Assembly: GCF_964204865.1 (NCBI RefSeq)
Contig: NC_135259.1
Location: forward strand, 18,610,974 to 18,674,973
Direction of reading: 5' to 3'
DNA length: 64,000 nt
DNA from: Styela clava
Lineage: Eukaryota > Chordata > Ascidiacea > Stolidobranchia > Styelidae
In this document: positions 1-8,644 of the stretch, piece by piece
Position numbering within the stretch: the first letter of the stretch is position 1
Layout: each line of letters begins with the position of its first letter
The notes under the pieces: model-generated
What the model was told of the DNA's origin: nothing
Databases searched by the model: none
What the model saw: the letters and a program-made list of their open reading frames with translations, nothing else
Program-made: the position numbers and the translations under genes

Positions 1-50
1 GACAGCATGGATATTAGTTCAGTGGAGAGAGTAAGTCATTTCTGCCGATA

Positions 51-122
51 TCCCAGATGAACTAGGCGTTAGGATTTCAGGCTCTCACCCATGCGGCCCG
101 GGTTCTATTCCCGGTCTGGGAA
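51..122 (+). pseudogene. tRNA-Glu (CTC) decayed copy, reference for this locus
   Basis: The 72-nt locus keeps the acceptor stem of Glu-TTC (TCCCAGA with TCTGGGA) and a CTC anticodon in loop CTCTCAC. The anticodon stem TCAGG/CCATG has two mismatches. The D stem has an A-A opposition, and box B reads GGTTCTATTCC, losing the near-invariant G of TTCGA. No TTTT terminator follows directly (CTCTTTATACC). All 34 copies share these changes, so decay preceded amplification. I infer a tRNA-Glu pseudogene; a non-coding Pol III or TFIIIC role cannot be excluded. Confidence 0.82.
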
Positions 123-478
123 ACTCTTTATACCAAATATTTTAAATTTTTGATTTCTTTCAGAAGGATCATTAGTGAGGTTTTATATGTCAAATCATTG
201 ATTGTTACAGTTGTAAAAGCGACAGTGACTGGGTAGGTTGTTCGTGAAGAACCATGTGGCCATTACAGTGTCAGCTTTATAATAAATTAATTTTGGATAG
301 GAATAGTTTTCCAGTGATATTTCCAACATAAAACAAAGATATCAGCTGTATACAGAAGACAGAAGTACATGAAGTATTTCAAATAATGACGAAGAAAACT
401 ACGCGGATATTACTTCAGTAGCGCTACATTGAGGTAACACCAATTTATTAGATAATACTTCTGCCAAAGTAATCGTAT
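123..478. other. Spacer between Glu-CTC pseudogene and Glu-TTC (long form)
   Basis: This AT-rich 356-bp spacer has no gene I can support. It contains a 57-bp segment bounded by CAAAT repeats that is absent from the short 299-bp form seen after the copies at 1704, 5554, 22506, 24105, 25703, 35372, 36970, 46639, 52350, 53946, 55542, 57139 and 63702. An AT-rich stretch (TTATTAGATAATAC) ends about 20 bases before Glu-TTC and could help position Pol III. The same spacer content recurs throughout the array. Confidence 0.7.
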
Positions 479-550
479 TCCCAGATGGTCTAGGGGTTAG
501 GATTCCTGGCTTTCACCCAGGCGGCCCGGGTTCGATTCCCGGTCTGGGAA
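479..550 (+). tRNA. tRNA-Glu-TTC: tRNA-Glu (TTC), reference copy
   Basis: A complete 72-nt tRNA that decodes GAA/GAG in the cytoplasm. Acceptor TCCCAGA pairs with TCTGGGA, the anticodon stem CCTGG/CCAGG is perfect around loop CTTTCAC (anticodon TTC), and the T stem CCGGG/CCCGG is perfect. Box B is the canonical GGTTCGATTCC. A TTTT run starts 3 bases after the gene. The sequence is close to animal nuclear tRNA-Glu. This is the best preserved locus of the unit and probably functional. Confidence 0.95.
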
Positions 551-866
551 ACTTTTCTTCAAACAAAGATCAGGTAGGTCAGTTTTAGTTTTGAAACGTC
601 AGAAAGATAATGGTGAAGCTTTACTCTTTAGGCTGTATTTCTCGAGTGACTAAAGAATATATTACCTTAACAAAAACTTTCCAGAATGTGATTAGTGGGG
701 TTTAACCTGATAATTTATCGATTTAACTGTTGTAGTTGTTAAGGAGGATGATCGTAAAGATGCATGCAAATATGGGAATGTCACGAGTACAATAATATAA
801 CAGCACAACACTTTCACCTAACTTCAAGCCCGTGTCATTCTTTGAGATTAACGGTTAATAAGACAC
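551..866. other. Spacer between Glu-TTC and Ile (representative)
   Basis: This 316-bp spacer separates the convergent Glu-TTC (+) and Ile (-) genes. After the Glu terminator I see no gene or convincing motif. The LINE inserted in the equivalent spacer after the Glu-TTC copy at 26074, at the sequence CTAAAGAATA (here about 644-653). Equivalent spacers elsewhere hold the same sequence. Confidence 0.7.
553..556 (+). terminator. Pol III TTTT terminator of tRNA-Glu-TTC (representative)
   Basis: A T4 run lies 2 bases past the discriminator base, where RNA polymerase III normally stops. The same ACTTTTCT context follows every Glu-TTC copy in the window. The other three loci of the standard unit lack a T4 run this close. 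Confidence 0.85.
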
Positions 867-940
867 TGGCCAGTACGGGGATCGAACCCGCGACATTCGC
901 GTTAGTAGCACGACGCTCTAACCAACTGAGCTAACCGGCC
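867..940 (-). tRNA. tRNA-Ile body with ACT anticodon
   Basis: The 74-nt body is that of animal tRNA-Ile-AAT: acceptor GGCCGGT/ACTGGCC, canonical box A and box B (GGTTCGATCCC), anticodon stem TCGTG/CGCGA. The loop reads CTACTAA instead of CTAATAA, so the anticodon is ACT, which would read AGU (serine) rather than AUU. Copies at 4717, 8571 and 10224 share the change. The gene is either an anticodon-shifted tRNA or a nonfunctional variant. No T4 terminator lies nearby; the 3' flank reads GTGTCTTATTAACC. Confidence 0.8.
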
Positions 941-1387
941 ATATGTTCTATTCAATATACTCAGCCAATTTCATTAAGACTCTTACAGTAATTGTCTTCA
1001 AAAAGGAAGTTGTGAAATGTTATTTTTTTAACTAAGAAAGTACTTTTCTCACACGAGTCATAAGCGCTGATAGGAAAGTACTGAAATCGACGTTGGGCTA
1101 TTCCTTGTGGAAAAGTGGAATTCGTCTAAGCATATAGAGTGAGGGAGAAGTTTTTCATTTGATATTTTAGTCACCTTGGATTAATTGTGTGAAGAAACAG
1201 TAGAGGAACGAGATAGCATCTTTCAGTTACGAAGTACTAAATTCTGTCAGCGACATTTGTTTTTGTAGTATCTGTTTGACTCTAGGAAACAGAAATTAAA
1301 GATAGACTTGCTATTCCTTAATATTAAATGGATTTCATCCGAGGGAACACACAGATAGAATGGATTCATTTTTTAAATAATAGACAG
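941..1387. other. Spacer between Ile and Asn (representative, long form)
   Basis: This 447-bp spacer has no gene I can support. It holds two copies of GAAAGTACT about 50 bases apart. Short minus-strand reading frames here (60-72 codons in some copies) look accidental. A 276-bp compact form occurs after the Ile copies at 13537, 15046, 17048 and 18532. Confidence 0.7.
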
Positions 1388-1479
1388 CGTCCCTGGGTGG
1401 GCTTGAACCACCAACCTTTCGGTACCCATCAGTATAAGAGGTAACAGCCGAACGCGCTGACCGATTGCGCCACAGAGAC
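1388..1479 (-). tRNA. tRNA-Asn-GTT: tRNA-Asn (GTT) with 18-nt intron, reference copy
   Basis: The 92-nt gene matches animal tRNA-Asn: acceptor GTCTCTG/CAGGGAC with discriminator G, D stem GCGC/GCGC, T stem GGTGG/CCACC and box B GGTTCAAGCCC. The anticodon arm is TTCGG-CTGTTA, then 18 extra bases, then A-CCGAA. Removing them restores loop CTGTTAA with anticodon GTT, so they form an intron at the canonical 37/38 position. Within the precursor UACC can pair with GGUA, giving an extended helix of the kind the tRNA splicing endonuclease recognises. No T4 run follows closely. Confidence 0.9.
1424..1441 (-). other. tRNA-Asn intron (representative)
   Basis: These 18 bases (CCTCTTATACTGATGGGT on the minus strand) lie between anticodon-loop positions 37 and 38. 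The position is canonical for nuclear tRNA introns and the segment is present in all 30 Asn copies. Confidence 0.85.
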
Positions 1480-1703
1480 CGACACGGACTATGGTTTGTT
1501 AATTTGTTTTTATAAAAGATTCGAAATGTCCAATATTTTTTGGTAATCTGCATTAAATTACATTGGTTTCAAATGATTTTCTCAACACAACAAAACACAT
1601 AATTTATAAATTTAAAAAGAATTACATGAAGTATTTAAAATACTGACCTCGAAGACAGCATGGATATTAGTTCAGTGGAGAGAGTAGGTCATTTCTGCCG
1701 ATA
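1480..1703. other. Divergent spacer between Asn and the next Glu-CTC (representative)
   Basis: This 224-bp AT-rich spacer separates the divergently oriented Asn (-) and Glu-CTC pseudogene (+). It holds the Asn TATA-like element and a second AT palindrome (AATTTATAAATT) about 95 bases before the pseudogene. No gene is seen. Confidence 0.65.
1507..1516 (-). promoter_or_regulatory. TATA-like element upstream of tRNA-Asn (representative)
   Basis: The palindrome TTTTATAAAA lies 28-37 bases upstream of the 5' end of tRNA-Asn. TATA-like boxes at about this distance assist TFIIIB placement at many eukaryotic tRNA genes. It is kept in most units; the unit near 14009 reads TATATAAAAG instead. No such box lies near -30 of the decayed Glu-CTC locus. 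Confidence 0.5.
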
Positions 1704-1775
1704 TCCCAGATGAACTAGGCGTTAGGATTTCAGGCTCTCACCCATGCGGCCCGGGTTCTATTCCCGGTCTGGGAA
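1704..1775 (+). pseudogene. tRNA-Glu (CTC) decayed copy
   Basis: Consensus for the decayed locus. Followed by the short spacer. Confidence 0.8.
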
Positions 1776-2074
1776 ACTCTTTATACCAAATCATTGATTG
1801 TTACAGTTGTAAAAGCGACAGTGACTGGGTAGGTTGTTCGTGAAGAACCATGTGGCCATTACAGTGTCAGCCTTATAATAAATTAATTTTTGATAGGAAT
1901 AGCTTTTCAGTGATATTTCCAACATAAAACAAAGATATCAGCTGTATACAGAAGACAGAAGTACATGAAGTATTTCAAATAATGAAGAAGAAAACTACGC
2001 GGATATTACTTCAGTAGCGCTACATTGAGGTAACACCAATTTATTAGATAATACTTCTGCCAAAGTAATCGTAT

Positions 2075-2146
2075 TCCCAGATGGTCTAGGGGTTAGGATT
2101 CCTGGCTTTCACCCAGGCGGCCCGGGTTCGATTCCCTGTCTGGGAA
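2075..2146 (+). tRNA. tRNA-Glu-TTC: tRNA-Glu (TTC), T-stem variant
   Basis: The 3' T-stem strand reads CCCTG instead of CCCGG, breaking one pair. The sister copy at 5929 in the duplicated block is intact, so the change came after duplication (or is a sequencing error). Confidence 0.85.
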
Positions 2147-2368
2147 ACTTTTCTTCAAACAAAGATCAGGTAGGTCAGTTTTAGTTTTGAAACGTCAGAA
2201 AGATAATGGTGAAGCTTTACTCTTTAGGCTGTATTTCTCGAGTGACTAAAGAATATATTACCTTAACAAAAACTTTCCAGAATGTGATTAGTGGGGTTTA
2301 ACCTGATAATTTATCGATTTAACTGTTGTAGTTGTTAAGGAGGATGATCGTAAAGATGCATGCAAATA

Positions 2369-2374
2369 TGGGAA
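2369..2374. other. Deletion junction removing Ile, Asn and Glu-CTC
   Basis: The Glu-TTC/Ile spacer jumps into sequence that normally follows Glu-CTC. The six bases TGGGAA occur at both parental breakpoints, so a microhomology or slippage deletion is likely. The same junction recurs at 6223-6228. Confidence 0.85.
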
Positions 2375-2673
2375 ACTCTTTATACCAAATCATTGATTGT
2401 TACAGTTGTAAAAGCGACAGTGACTGGGTAGGTTGTTCGTGAAGAACCATGTGGCCATTACAGTGTCAGCCTTATAATAAATTAATTTTTGATAGGAATA
2501 GTTTTTCAGTGATATTTCCAACATAAAACAAAGATATCAGCTGTATACAGAAGACAGAAGTACATGAAGTATTTCAAATAATGACGAAGAAAACTACGCG
2601 GATATTACTTCAGTAGCGCTACATTGAGGTAACACCATTTTATTAGATAATACTTCTGCCAAAGTAACCGTAT

Positions 2674-2745
2674 TCCCAGATGGTCTAGGGGTTAGGATTC
2701 CTGGCTTTCACCCAGGCGGCCCGGGTTCGATTCCCGGTCTGGGAA
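2674..2745 (+). tRNA. tRNA-Glu-TTC: tRNA-Glu (TTC)
   Basis: Consensus copy. It directly follows another Glu-TTC (599 bases start to start) because of the deletion at 2369. Confidence 0.93.
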
Positions 2746-3063
2746 ACTTTTCTTCAAACAAAGATCAGGTAGGACAGTTTTAGTTTTGAAACGTCAGAAA
2801 GATAATGGTGAAGCTTTACTCTTTAGGCTGTATTTCTCGAGTGACTAAAGAATATATTACCTTAACAAAAACTTTCCAGAATGTGATTAGTGGGGTTTAA
2901 CCTGATAATTTATCGATTTAACTGTTGTAGTTGTTAAGGAGGATGATCGTAAAGATGCATGCAAATATGGGAATGTCACGAGTACAAAATAATATACCAG
3001 CACAACACTTTCACCTAACTTCAAGCCCGTGTCATTCTTTGAGATAAACGGTTAATAAGACAC

Positions 3064-3137
3064 TGGCCAGTACGGGGATCGAACCCGCGGCATTCGCGTT
3101 ATTAGGACGACGCTCTAACCAAATGAGCTAACCGGCC
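3064..3137 (-). tRNA. tRNA-Ile (AAT), degenerate copy
   Basis: The anticodon is AAT, but the base before the loop is changed so that anticodon-stem pair 31-39 becomes C-C. A D-loop G is replaced (ATTTGG for AGTTGG, within box A), and one base outside the loops differs (GCGGC on the plus strand). Likely impaired. Confidence 0.65.
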
Positions 3138-3583
3138 ATATGTTCTATTGAATATACTCAGCCAATTTCATTAAGACTCTTACAGTAATTGTCTTCAAAA
3201 AGGAAGTTGTGAAATGTTATTTTTTTAACTAAGAAAGTACTTTTCTCACACGAGTCAAAAGCGCTGATAGGAAAGTACTGAAATCGCCGTTGGGCTATTC
3301 CTTGTGGAAAAGTGGAATTCGTCTAAGCATACAGAGTGAGGGAGAAGTTTTTCATTTGATATTTTAGTCACCATGGATTAATTGTGTGAAGAAACAGTAG
3401 AGGAACAAGATAGCATCTTTTAGTTACGAAGTACTAAATTCTGTCAGCGACATTTGTTTTTGTAGTATCTGTTTGACTCTAGGAAACAGAAATTGAAGAT
3501 AGACTGGCTATTCCATAATATTAAATGGATTTCATCCGAGGAACACACAGATAGAAAGGATTCATTTTTTAAATAATAGACAG

Positions 3584-3675
3584 CGTCCCTGGGTGGGCTT
3601 GAACCACCAACCTTTCGGTACCCATCAGTATAAGAGGTAACAGCCGAACGCGCTGACCGATTGCGCCACAGAGAC
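3584..3675 (-). tRNA. tRNA-Asn-GTT: tRNA-Asn (GTT) with intron
   Basis: Consensus copy. The intron is at 3620-3637. Confidence 0.88.
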
Positions 3676-3900
3676 CGACACGGACTACGGTTTGTTAATT
3701 TGTTTTTATAAAAGATTCGAAATGTCCAATATTTTTTGGTAATCTGCATTAAATTACATTGGTTTTAAATGATTTTCTCAACACAACAAAACACATAATT
3801 TATAAATTTAAGAAAGAATTACATGAAGTATTTAAAATACTGACCTCGAAGACAGCATGGATATTAGTTCAGTGGAGAGAGTAGGTCATTTCTGCCGATA

Positions 3901-3972
3901 TCCCAGATGAACTAGGCGTTAGGATTTCAGGCTCTCACCCATGCGGCCCGGGTTCTATTCCCGGTCTGGGAA
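3901..3972 (+). pseudogene. tRNA-Glu (CTC) decayed copy
   Basis: Consensus for the decayed locus; long spacer follows. Confidence 0.8.
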
Positions 3973-4328
3973 ACTCTTTATACCAAATATTTTAAATTTT
4001 TGATTTCTTTCAGAAGGATCATTAGTGAGGTTTTATATGTCAAATCATTGATTGTTACAGTTGTAAAAGCGACAGTGACTGGGTAGGTTGTTCGTGAAGA
4101 ACCATGTGGCCATTACAGTGTCAGCTTTATAATAAATTAATTTTGGATAGGAATAGTTTTCCAGTGATATTTCCAACATAAAACAAAGATATCAGCTGTA
4201 TACAGAAGACAGAAGTACATGAAGTATTTCAAATAATGACGAAGAAAACTACGCGGATATTACTTCAGTAGCGCTACATTGAGGTAACACCAATTTATTA
4301 GATAATACTTCTGCCAAAGTAATCGTAT

Positions 4329-4400
4329 TCCCAGATGGTCTAGGGGTTAGGATTCCTGGCTTTCACCCAGGCGGCCCGGGTTCGATTCCCGGTCTGGGAA
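4329..4400 (+). tRNA. tRNA-Glu-TTC: tRNA-Glu (TTC)
   Basis: Consensus copy with TTTT terminator. Confidence 0.94.
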
Positions 4401-4716
4401 ACTTTTCTTCAAACAAAGATCAGGTAGGTCAGTTTTAGTTTTGAAACGTCAGAAAGATAATGGTGAAGCTTTACTCTTTAGGCTGTATTTCTCGAGTGAC
4501 TAAAGAATATATTACCTTAACAAAAACTTTCCAGAATGTGATTAGTGGGGTTTAACCTGATAATTTATCGATTTAACTGTTGTAGTTGTTAAGGAGGATG
4601 ATCGTAAAGATGCATGCAAATATGGGAATGTCACGAGTACAATAATATAACAGCACAACACTTTCACCTAACTTCAAGCCCGTGTCATTCTTTGAGATTA
4701 ACGGTTAATAAGACAC

Positions 4717-4790
4717 TGGCCAGTACGGGGATCGAACCCGCGACATTCGCGTTAGTAGCACGACGCTCTAACCAACTGAGCTAACCGGCC
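4717..4790 (-). tRNA. tRNA-Ile body with ACT anticodon
   Basis: Same ACT-anticodon variant as at 867, from which it was duplicated within the 3.85-kb block. Confidence 0.8.
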
Positions 4791-5237
4791 ATATGTTCTA
4801 TTAAATATACTCAGCCAATTTCATTAAGACTCTTACAGTAATTGTCTTCAAAAAGGAAGTTGTGAAATGTTATTTTTTTAACTAAGAAAGTACTTTTCTC
4901 ACACGAGTCAAAAGCGCTGATAGGAAAGTACTGAAATCGACGTTGGGCTATTCCTTGTGGAAAAGTGGAATTCGTCTAAGCATATAGAGTGAGGGAGAAG
5001 TTTTTCATTTGATATTTTAGTCACCTTGGATTAATTGTGTGAAGAAACAGTAGAGGAACGAGATAGCATCTTTCAGTTACGAAGTACTAAATTCTGTCAG
5101 CGACATTTGTTTTTGTAGTATCTGTTTGACTCTAGGAAACAGAAATTAAAGATAGACTTGCTATTCCTTAATATTAAATGGATTTCATCCGAGGGAACAC
5201 ACAGATAGAATGGATTCATTTTTTAAATAATAGACAG

Positions 5238-5329
5238 CGTCCCTGGGTGGGCTTGAACCACCAACCTTTCGGTACCCATCAGTATAAGAGGTAACAGCCG
5301 AACGCGCTGACCGATTGCGCCACAGAGAC
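5238..5329 (-). tRNA. tRNA-Asn-GTT: tRNA-Asn (GTT) with intron
   Basis: Consensus copy. The intron is at 5274-5291. Confidence 0.88.
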
Positions 5330-5553
5330 CGACACGGACTATGGTTTGTTAATTTGTTTTTATAAAAGATTCGAAATGTCCAATATTTTTTGGTAATCTG
5401 CATTAAATTACATTGGTTTCAAATGATTTTCTCAACACAACAAAACACATAATTTATAAATTTAAAAAGAATTACATGAAGTATTTAAAATACTGACCTC
5501 GAAGACAGCATGGATATTAGTTCAGTGGAGAGAGTAGGTCATTTCTGCCGATA

Positions 5554-5629
5554 TCCCAGATGAACTAGGCGTTAGGATTTCAGGCTCTCACCCATGCGGC
5601 CCGGGTTCTATTCCCTCCCGGTCTGGGAA
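5554..5629 (+). pseudogene. tRNA-Glu (CTC) decayed copy with 4-nt insertion
   Basis: A tandem TCCC duplication in the T arm lengthens the locus to 76 nt and shifts the T-stem partners, adding further damage to the already decayed locus. Confidence 0.82.
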
Positions 5630-5928
5630 ACTCTTTATACCAAATCATTGATTGTTACAGTTGTAAAAGCGACAGTGACTGGGTAGGTTGTTGGTGAAGA
5701 ACCATGTGGCCATTACAGTGTCAGCCTTATAATAAATTAATTTTTGATAGGAATAGCTTTTCAGTGATATTTCCAACATAAAACAAAGATATCAGCTGTA
5801 TACAGAAGACAGAAGTACATGAAGTATTTCAAATAATGAAGAAGAAAACTACGCGGATATTACTTCAGTAGCGCTACATTGAGGTAACACCAATTTATTA
5901 GATAATACTTCTGCCAAAGTAATCGTAT

Positions 5929-6000
5929 TCCCAGATGGTCTAGGGGTTAGGATTCCTGGCTTTCACCCAGGCGGCCCGGGTTCGATTCCCGGTCTGGGAA
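5929..6000 (+). tRNA. tRNA-Glu-TTC: tRNA-Glu (TTC)
   Basis: Consensus copy. Confidence 0.94.
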
Positions 6001-6222
6001 ACTTTTCTTCAAACAAAGATCAGGTAGGTCAGTTTTAGTTTTGAAACGTCAGAAAGATAATGGTGAAGCTTTACTCTTTAGGCTGTATTTCTCGAGTGAC
6101 TAAAGAATATATTACCTTAACAAAAACTTTCCAGAATGTGATTAGTGGGGTTTAACCTGATAATTTATCGATTTAACTGTTGTAGTTGTTAAGGAGGATG
6201 ATCGTAAAGATGCATGCAAATA

Positions 6223-6228
6223 TGGGAA
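6223..6228. other. Deletion junction removing Ile, Asn and Glu-CTC (second copy)
   Basis: Same TGGGAA junction as at 2369, inherited through duplication of the block. Confidence 0.85.
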
Positions 6229-6527
6229 ACTCTTTATACCAAATCATTGATTGTTACAGTTGTAAAAGCGACAGTGACTGGGTAGGTTGTTCGTGAAGAA
6301 CCATGTGGCCATTACAGTGTCAGCCTTATAATAAATTAATTTTTGATAGGAATAGTTTTTCAGTGATATTTCCAACATAAAACAAAGATATCAGCTGTAT
6401 ACAGAAGACAGAAGTACATGAAGTATTTCAAATAATGACGAAGAAAACTACGCGGATATTACTTCAGTAGCGCTACATTGAGGTAACACCAATTTATTAG
6501 ATAATACTTCTGCCAAAGTAACCGTAT

Positions 6528-6599
6528 TCCCAGATGGTCTAGGGGTTAGGATTCCTGGCTTTCACCCAGGCGGCCCGGGTTCGATTCCCGGTCTGGGAA
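6528..6599 (+). tRNA. tRNA-Glu-TTC: tRNA-Glu (TTC)
   Basis: Consensus copy. Like that at 2674, it lacks its own preceding Glu-CTC locus. Confidence 0.93.
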
Positions 6600-6917
6600 A
6601 CTTTTCTTCAAACAAAGATCAGGTAGGACAGTTTTAGTTTTGAAACGTCAGAAAGATAATGGTGAAGCTTTACTCTTTAGGCTGTATTTCTCGAGTGACT
6701 AAAGAATATATTACCTTAACAAAAACTTTCCAGAATGTGATTAGTGGGGTTTAACCTGATAATTTATCGATTTAACTGTTGTAGTTGTTAAGGAGGATGA
6801 TCGTAAAGATGCATGCAAATATGGGAATGTCACGAGTACAAAATAATATACCAGCACAACACTTTCACCTAACTTCAAGCCCGTGTCATTCTTTGAGATA
6901 AACGGTTAATAAGACAC

Positions 6918-6991
6918 TGGCCAGTACGGGGATCGAACCCGCGGCATTCGCGTTATTAGGACGACGCTCTAACCAACTGAGCTAACCGGCC
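6918..6991 (-). tRNA. tRNA-Ile (AAT), anticodon-stem variant
   Basis: Carries the same C31-C39 mismatch as the copy at 3064 but has the normal D loop. Confidence 0.7.
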
Positions 6992-7437
6992 ATATGTTCT
7001 ATTGAATATACTCAGCCAATTTCATTAAGACTCTTACAGTAATTGTCTTCAAAAAGGAAGTTGTGAAATGTTATTTTTTTAACTAAGAAAGTACTTTTCT
7101 CACACGAGTCAAAAGCGCTGATAGGAAAGTACTGAAATCGCCGTTGGGCTATTCCTTGTGGAAAAGTGGAATTCGTCTAAGCATACAGAGTGAGGGAGAA
7201 GTTTTTCATTTGATATTTTAGTCACCATGGATTAATTGTGTGAAGAAACAGTAGAGGAACAAGATAGCATCTTTTAGTTACGAAGTACTAAATTCTGTCA
7301 GCGACATTTGTTTTTGTAGTATCTGTTTGACTCTAGGAAACAGAAATTGAAGATAGACTGGCTATTCCATAATATTAAATGAATTTCATCCGAGGAACAC
7401 ACAGATAGAAAGGATTCATTTTTTAAATAATAGACAG

Positions 7438-7529
7438 CGTCTCTGGGTGGGCTTGAACCACCAACCTTTCGGTACCCATCAGTATAAGAGGTAACAGCCG
7501 AACGCGCTGACCGATTGCGCCACAGAGAC
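7438..7529 (-). tRNA. tRNA-Asn-GTT: tRNA-Asn (GTT) with intron
   Basis: Acceptor 3' strand CAGAGAC turns the usual 4-69 U-G pair into a Watson-Crick pair; otherwise consensus. The intron is at 7474-7491. Confidence 0.88.
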
Positions 7530-7754
7530 CGACACGGACTACGGTTTGTTAATTTGTTTTTATAAAAGATTCGAAATGTCCAATATTTTTTGGTAATCTG
7601 CATTAAATTACATTGGTTTTAAATGATTTTCTCAACACAACAAAACACATAATTTATAAATTTAAGAAAGAATTACATGAAGTATTTAAAATACTGACCT
7701 CGAAGACAGCATGGATATTAGTTCAGTGGAGAGAGTAGGTCATTTCTGCCGATA

Positions 7755-7826
7755 TCCCAGATGAACTAGGCGTTAGGATTTCAGGCTCTCACCCATGCGG
7801 CCCGGGTTCTATTCCCGGTCTGGGAA
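7755..7826 (+). pseudogene. tRNA-Glu (CTC) decayed copy
   Basis: Consensus for the decayed locus. Confidence 0.8.
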
Positions 7827-8182
7827 ACTCTTTATACCAAATATTTTAAATTTTTGATTTCTTTCAGAAGGATCATTAGTGAGGTTTTATATGTCAAATC
7901 ATTGATTGTTACAGTTGTAAAAGCGACAGTGACTGGGTAGGTTGTTCGTGAAGAACCATGTGGCCATTACAGTGTCAGCTTTATAATAAATTAATTTTGG
8001 ATAGGAATAGTTTTCCAGTGATATTTCCAACATAAAACAAAGATATCAGCTGTATACAGAAGACAGAAGTACATGAAGTATTTCAAATAATGACAAAGAA
8101 AACTACGCGGATATTACTTCAGTAGCGCTACATTGAGGTAACACCAATTTATTAGATAATACTTCTGCCAAAGTAATCGTAT

Positions 8183-8254
8183 TCCCAGATGGTCTAGGGG
8201 TTAGGATTCCTGGCTTTCACCCAGGCGGCCCGGGTTCGATTCCCGGTCTGGGAA
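8183..8254 (+). tRNA. tRNA-Glu-TTC: tRNA-Glu (TTC)
   Basis: Consensus copy. Confidence 0.94.
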
Positions 8255-8570
8255 ACTTTTCTTCAAACAAAGATCAGGTAGGTCAGTTTTAGTTTTGAAA
8301 CGTCAGAAAGATAATGGTGAAGCTTTACTCTTTAGGCTGTATTTCTCGAGTGACTAAAGAATATATTACCTTAACAAAAACTTTCCAGAATGTGATTAGT
8401 GGGGTTTAACCTGATAATTTATCGATTTAACTGTTGTAGTTGTTAAGGAGGATGATCGTAAAGATGCATGCAAATATGGGAATGTCACGAGTACAATAAT
8501 ATAACAGCACAACACTTTCACCTAACTTCAAGCCCGTGTCATTCTTTGAGATTAATGGTTAATAAGACAC

Positions 8571-8644
8571 TGGCCAGTACGGGGATCGAACCCGCGACAT
8601 TCGCGTTAGTAGCACGACGCTCTAACCAACTGAGCTAACCGGCC
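8571..8644 (-). tRNA. tRNA-Ile body with ACT anticodon
   Basis: ACT loop as at 867. The upstream flank differs by one base (CACATG for CATATG). Confidence 0.8.

Larger units (their letters stand above)
1..3850. repeat. Higher-order repeat, copy 1 (about 3.85 kb)
   Basis: Contains, in order, Glu-CTC pseudogene, Glu-TTC, Ile(ACT), Asn, Glu-CTC pseudogene, Glu-TTC, then a deletion junction, then Glu-TTC, Ile and Asn. The same series follows at 3851-7704, with matching loci offset by 3850 then 3854 bases because the second copy has a 4-base insertion near 5615. The shared deletion junction shows that the block was duplicated as one piece. The left edge coincides with the window edge, so the true boundary is unknown. 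Confidence 0.85.
3851..7704. repeat. Higher-order repeat, copy 2 (about 3.85 kb)
   Basis: Second copy of the block at 1-3850 with the same locus order and the same deletion junction. Visible differences include a 4-base insertion in the Glu-CTC pseudogene at 5554 and repair or loss of single changes in Glu-TTC and Ile copies. Confidence 0.85.

Noticed and set aside
51-122. Glu-CTC locus as the head of a tRNA-derived SINE
   Set aside because: There is no SINE body, tail or target-site duplication around it, and it sits at one fixed place in each unit. A cassette-resident tRNA pseudogene explains it better.
1388-1479. Intron-containing locus as tRNA-Tyr
   Set aside because: The restored anticodon is GTT and the acceptor, D and T arms match tRNA-Asn, not tRNA-Tyr.
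1335-1553. Recurring 72-codon minus-strand reading frame in most units
   Set aside because: It runs straight through the tRNA-Asn gene and its flanks and recurs only because the array repeats. Its middle is a translated tRNA.
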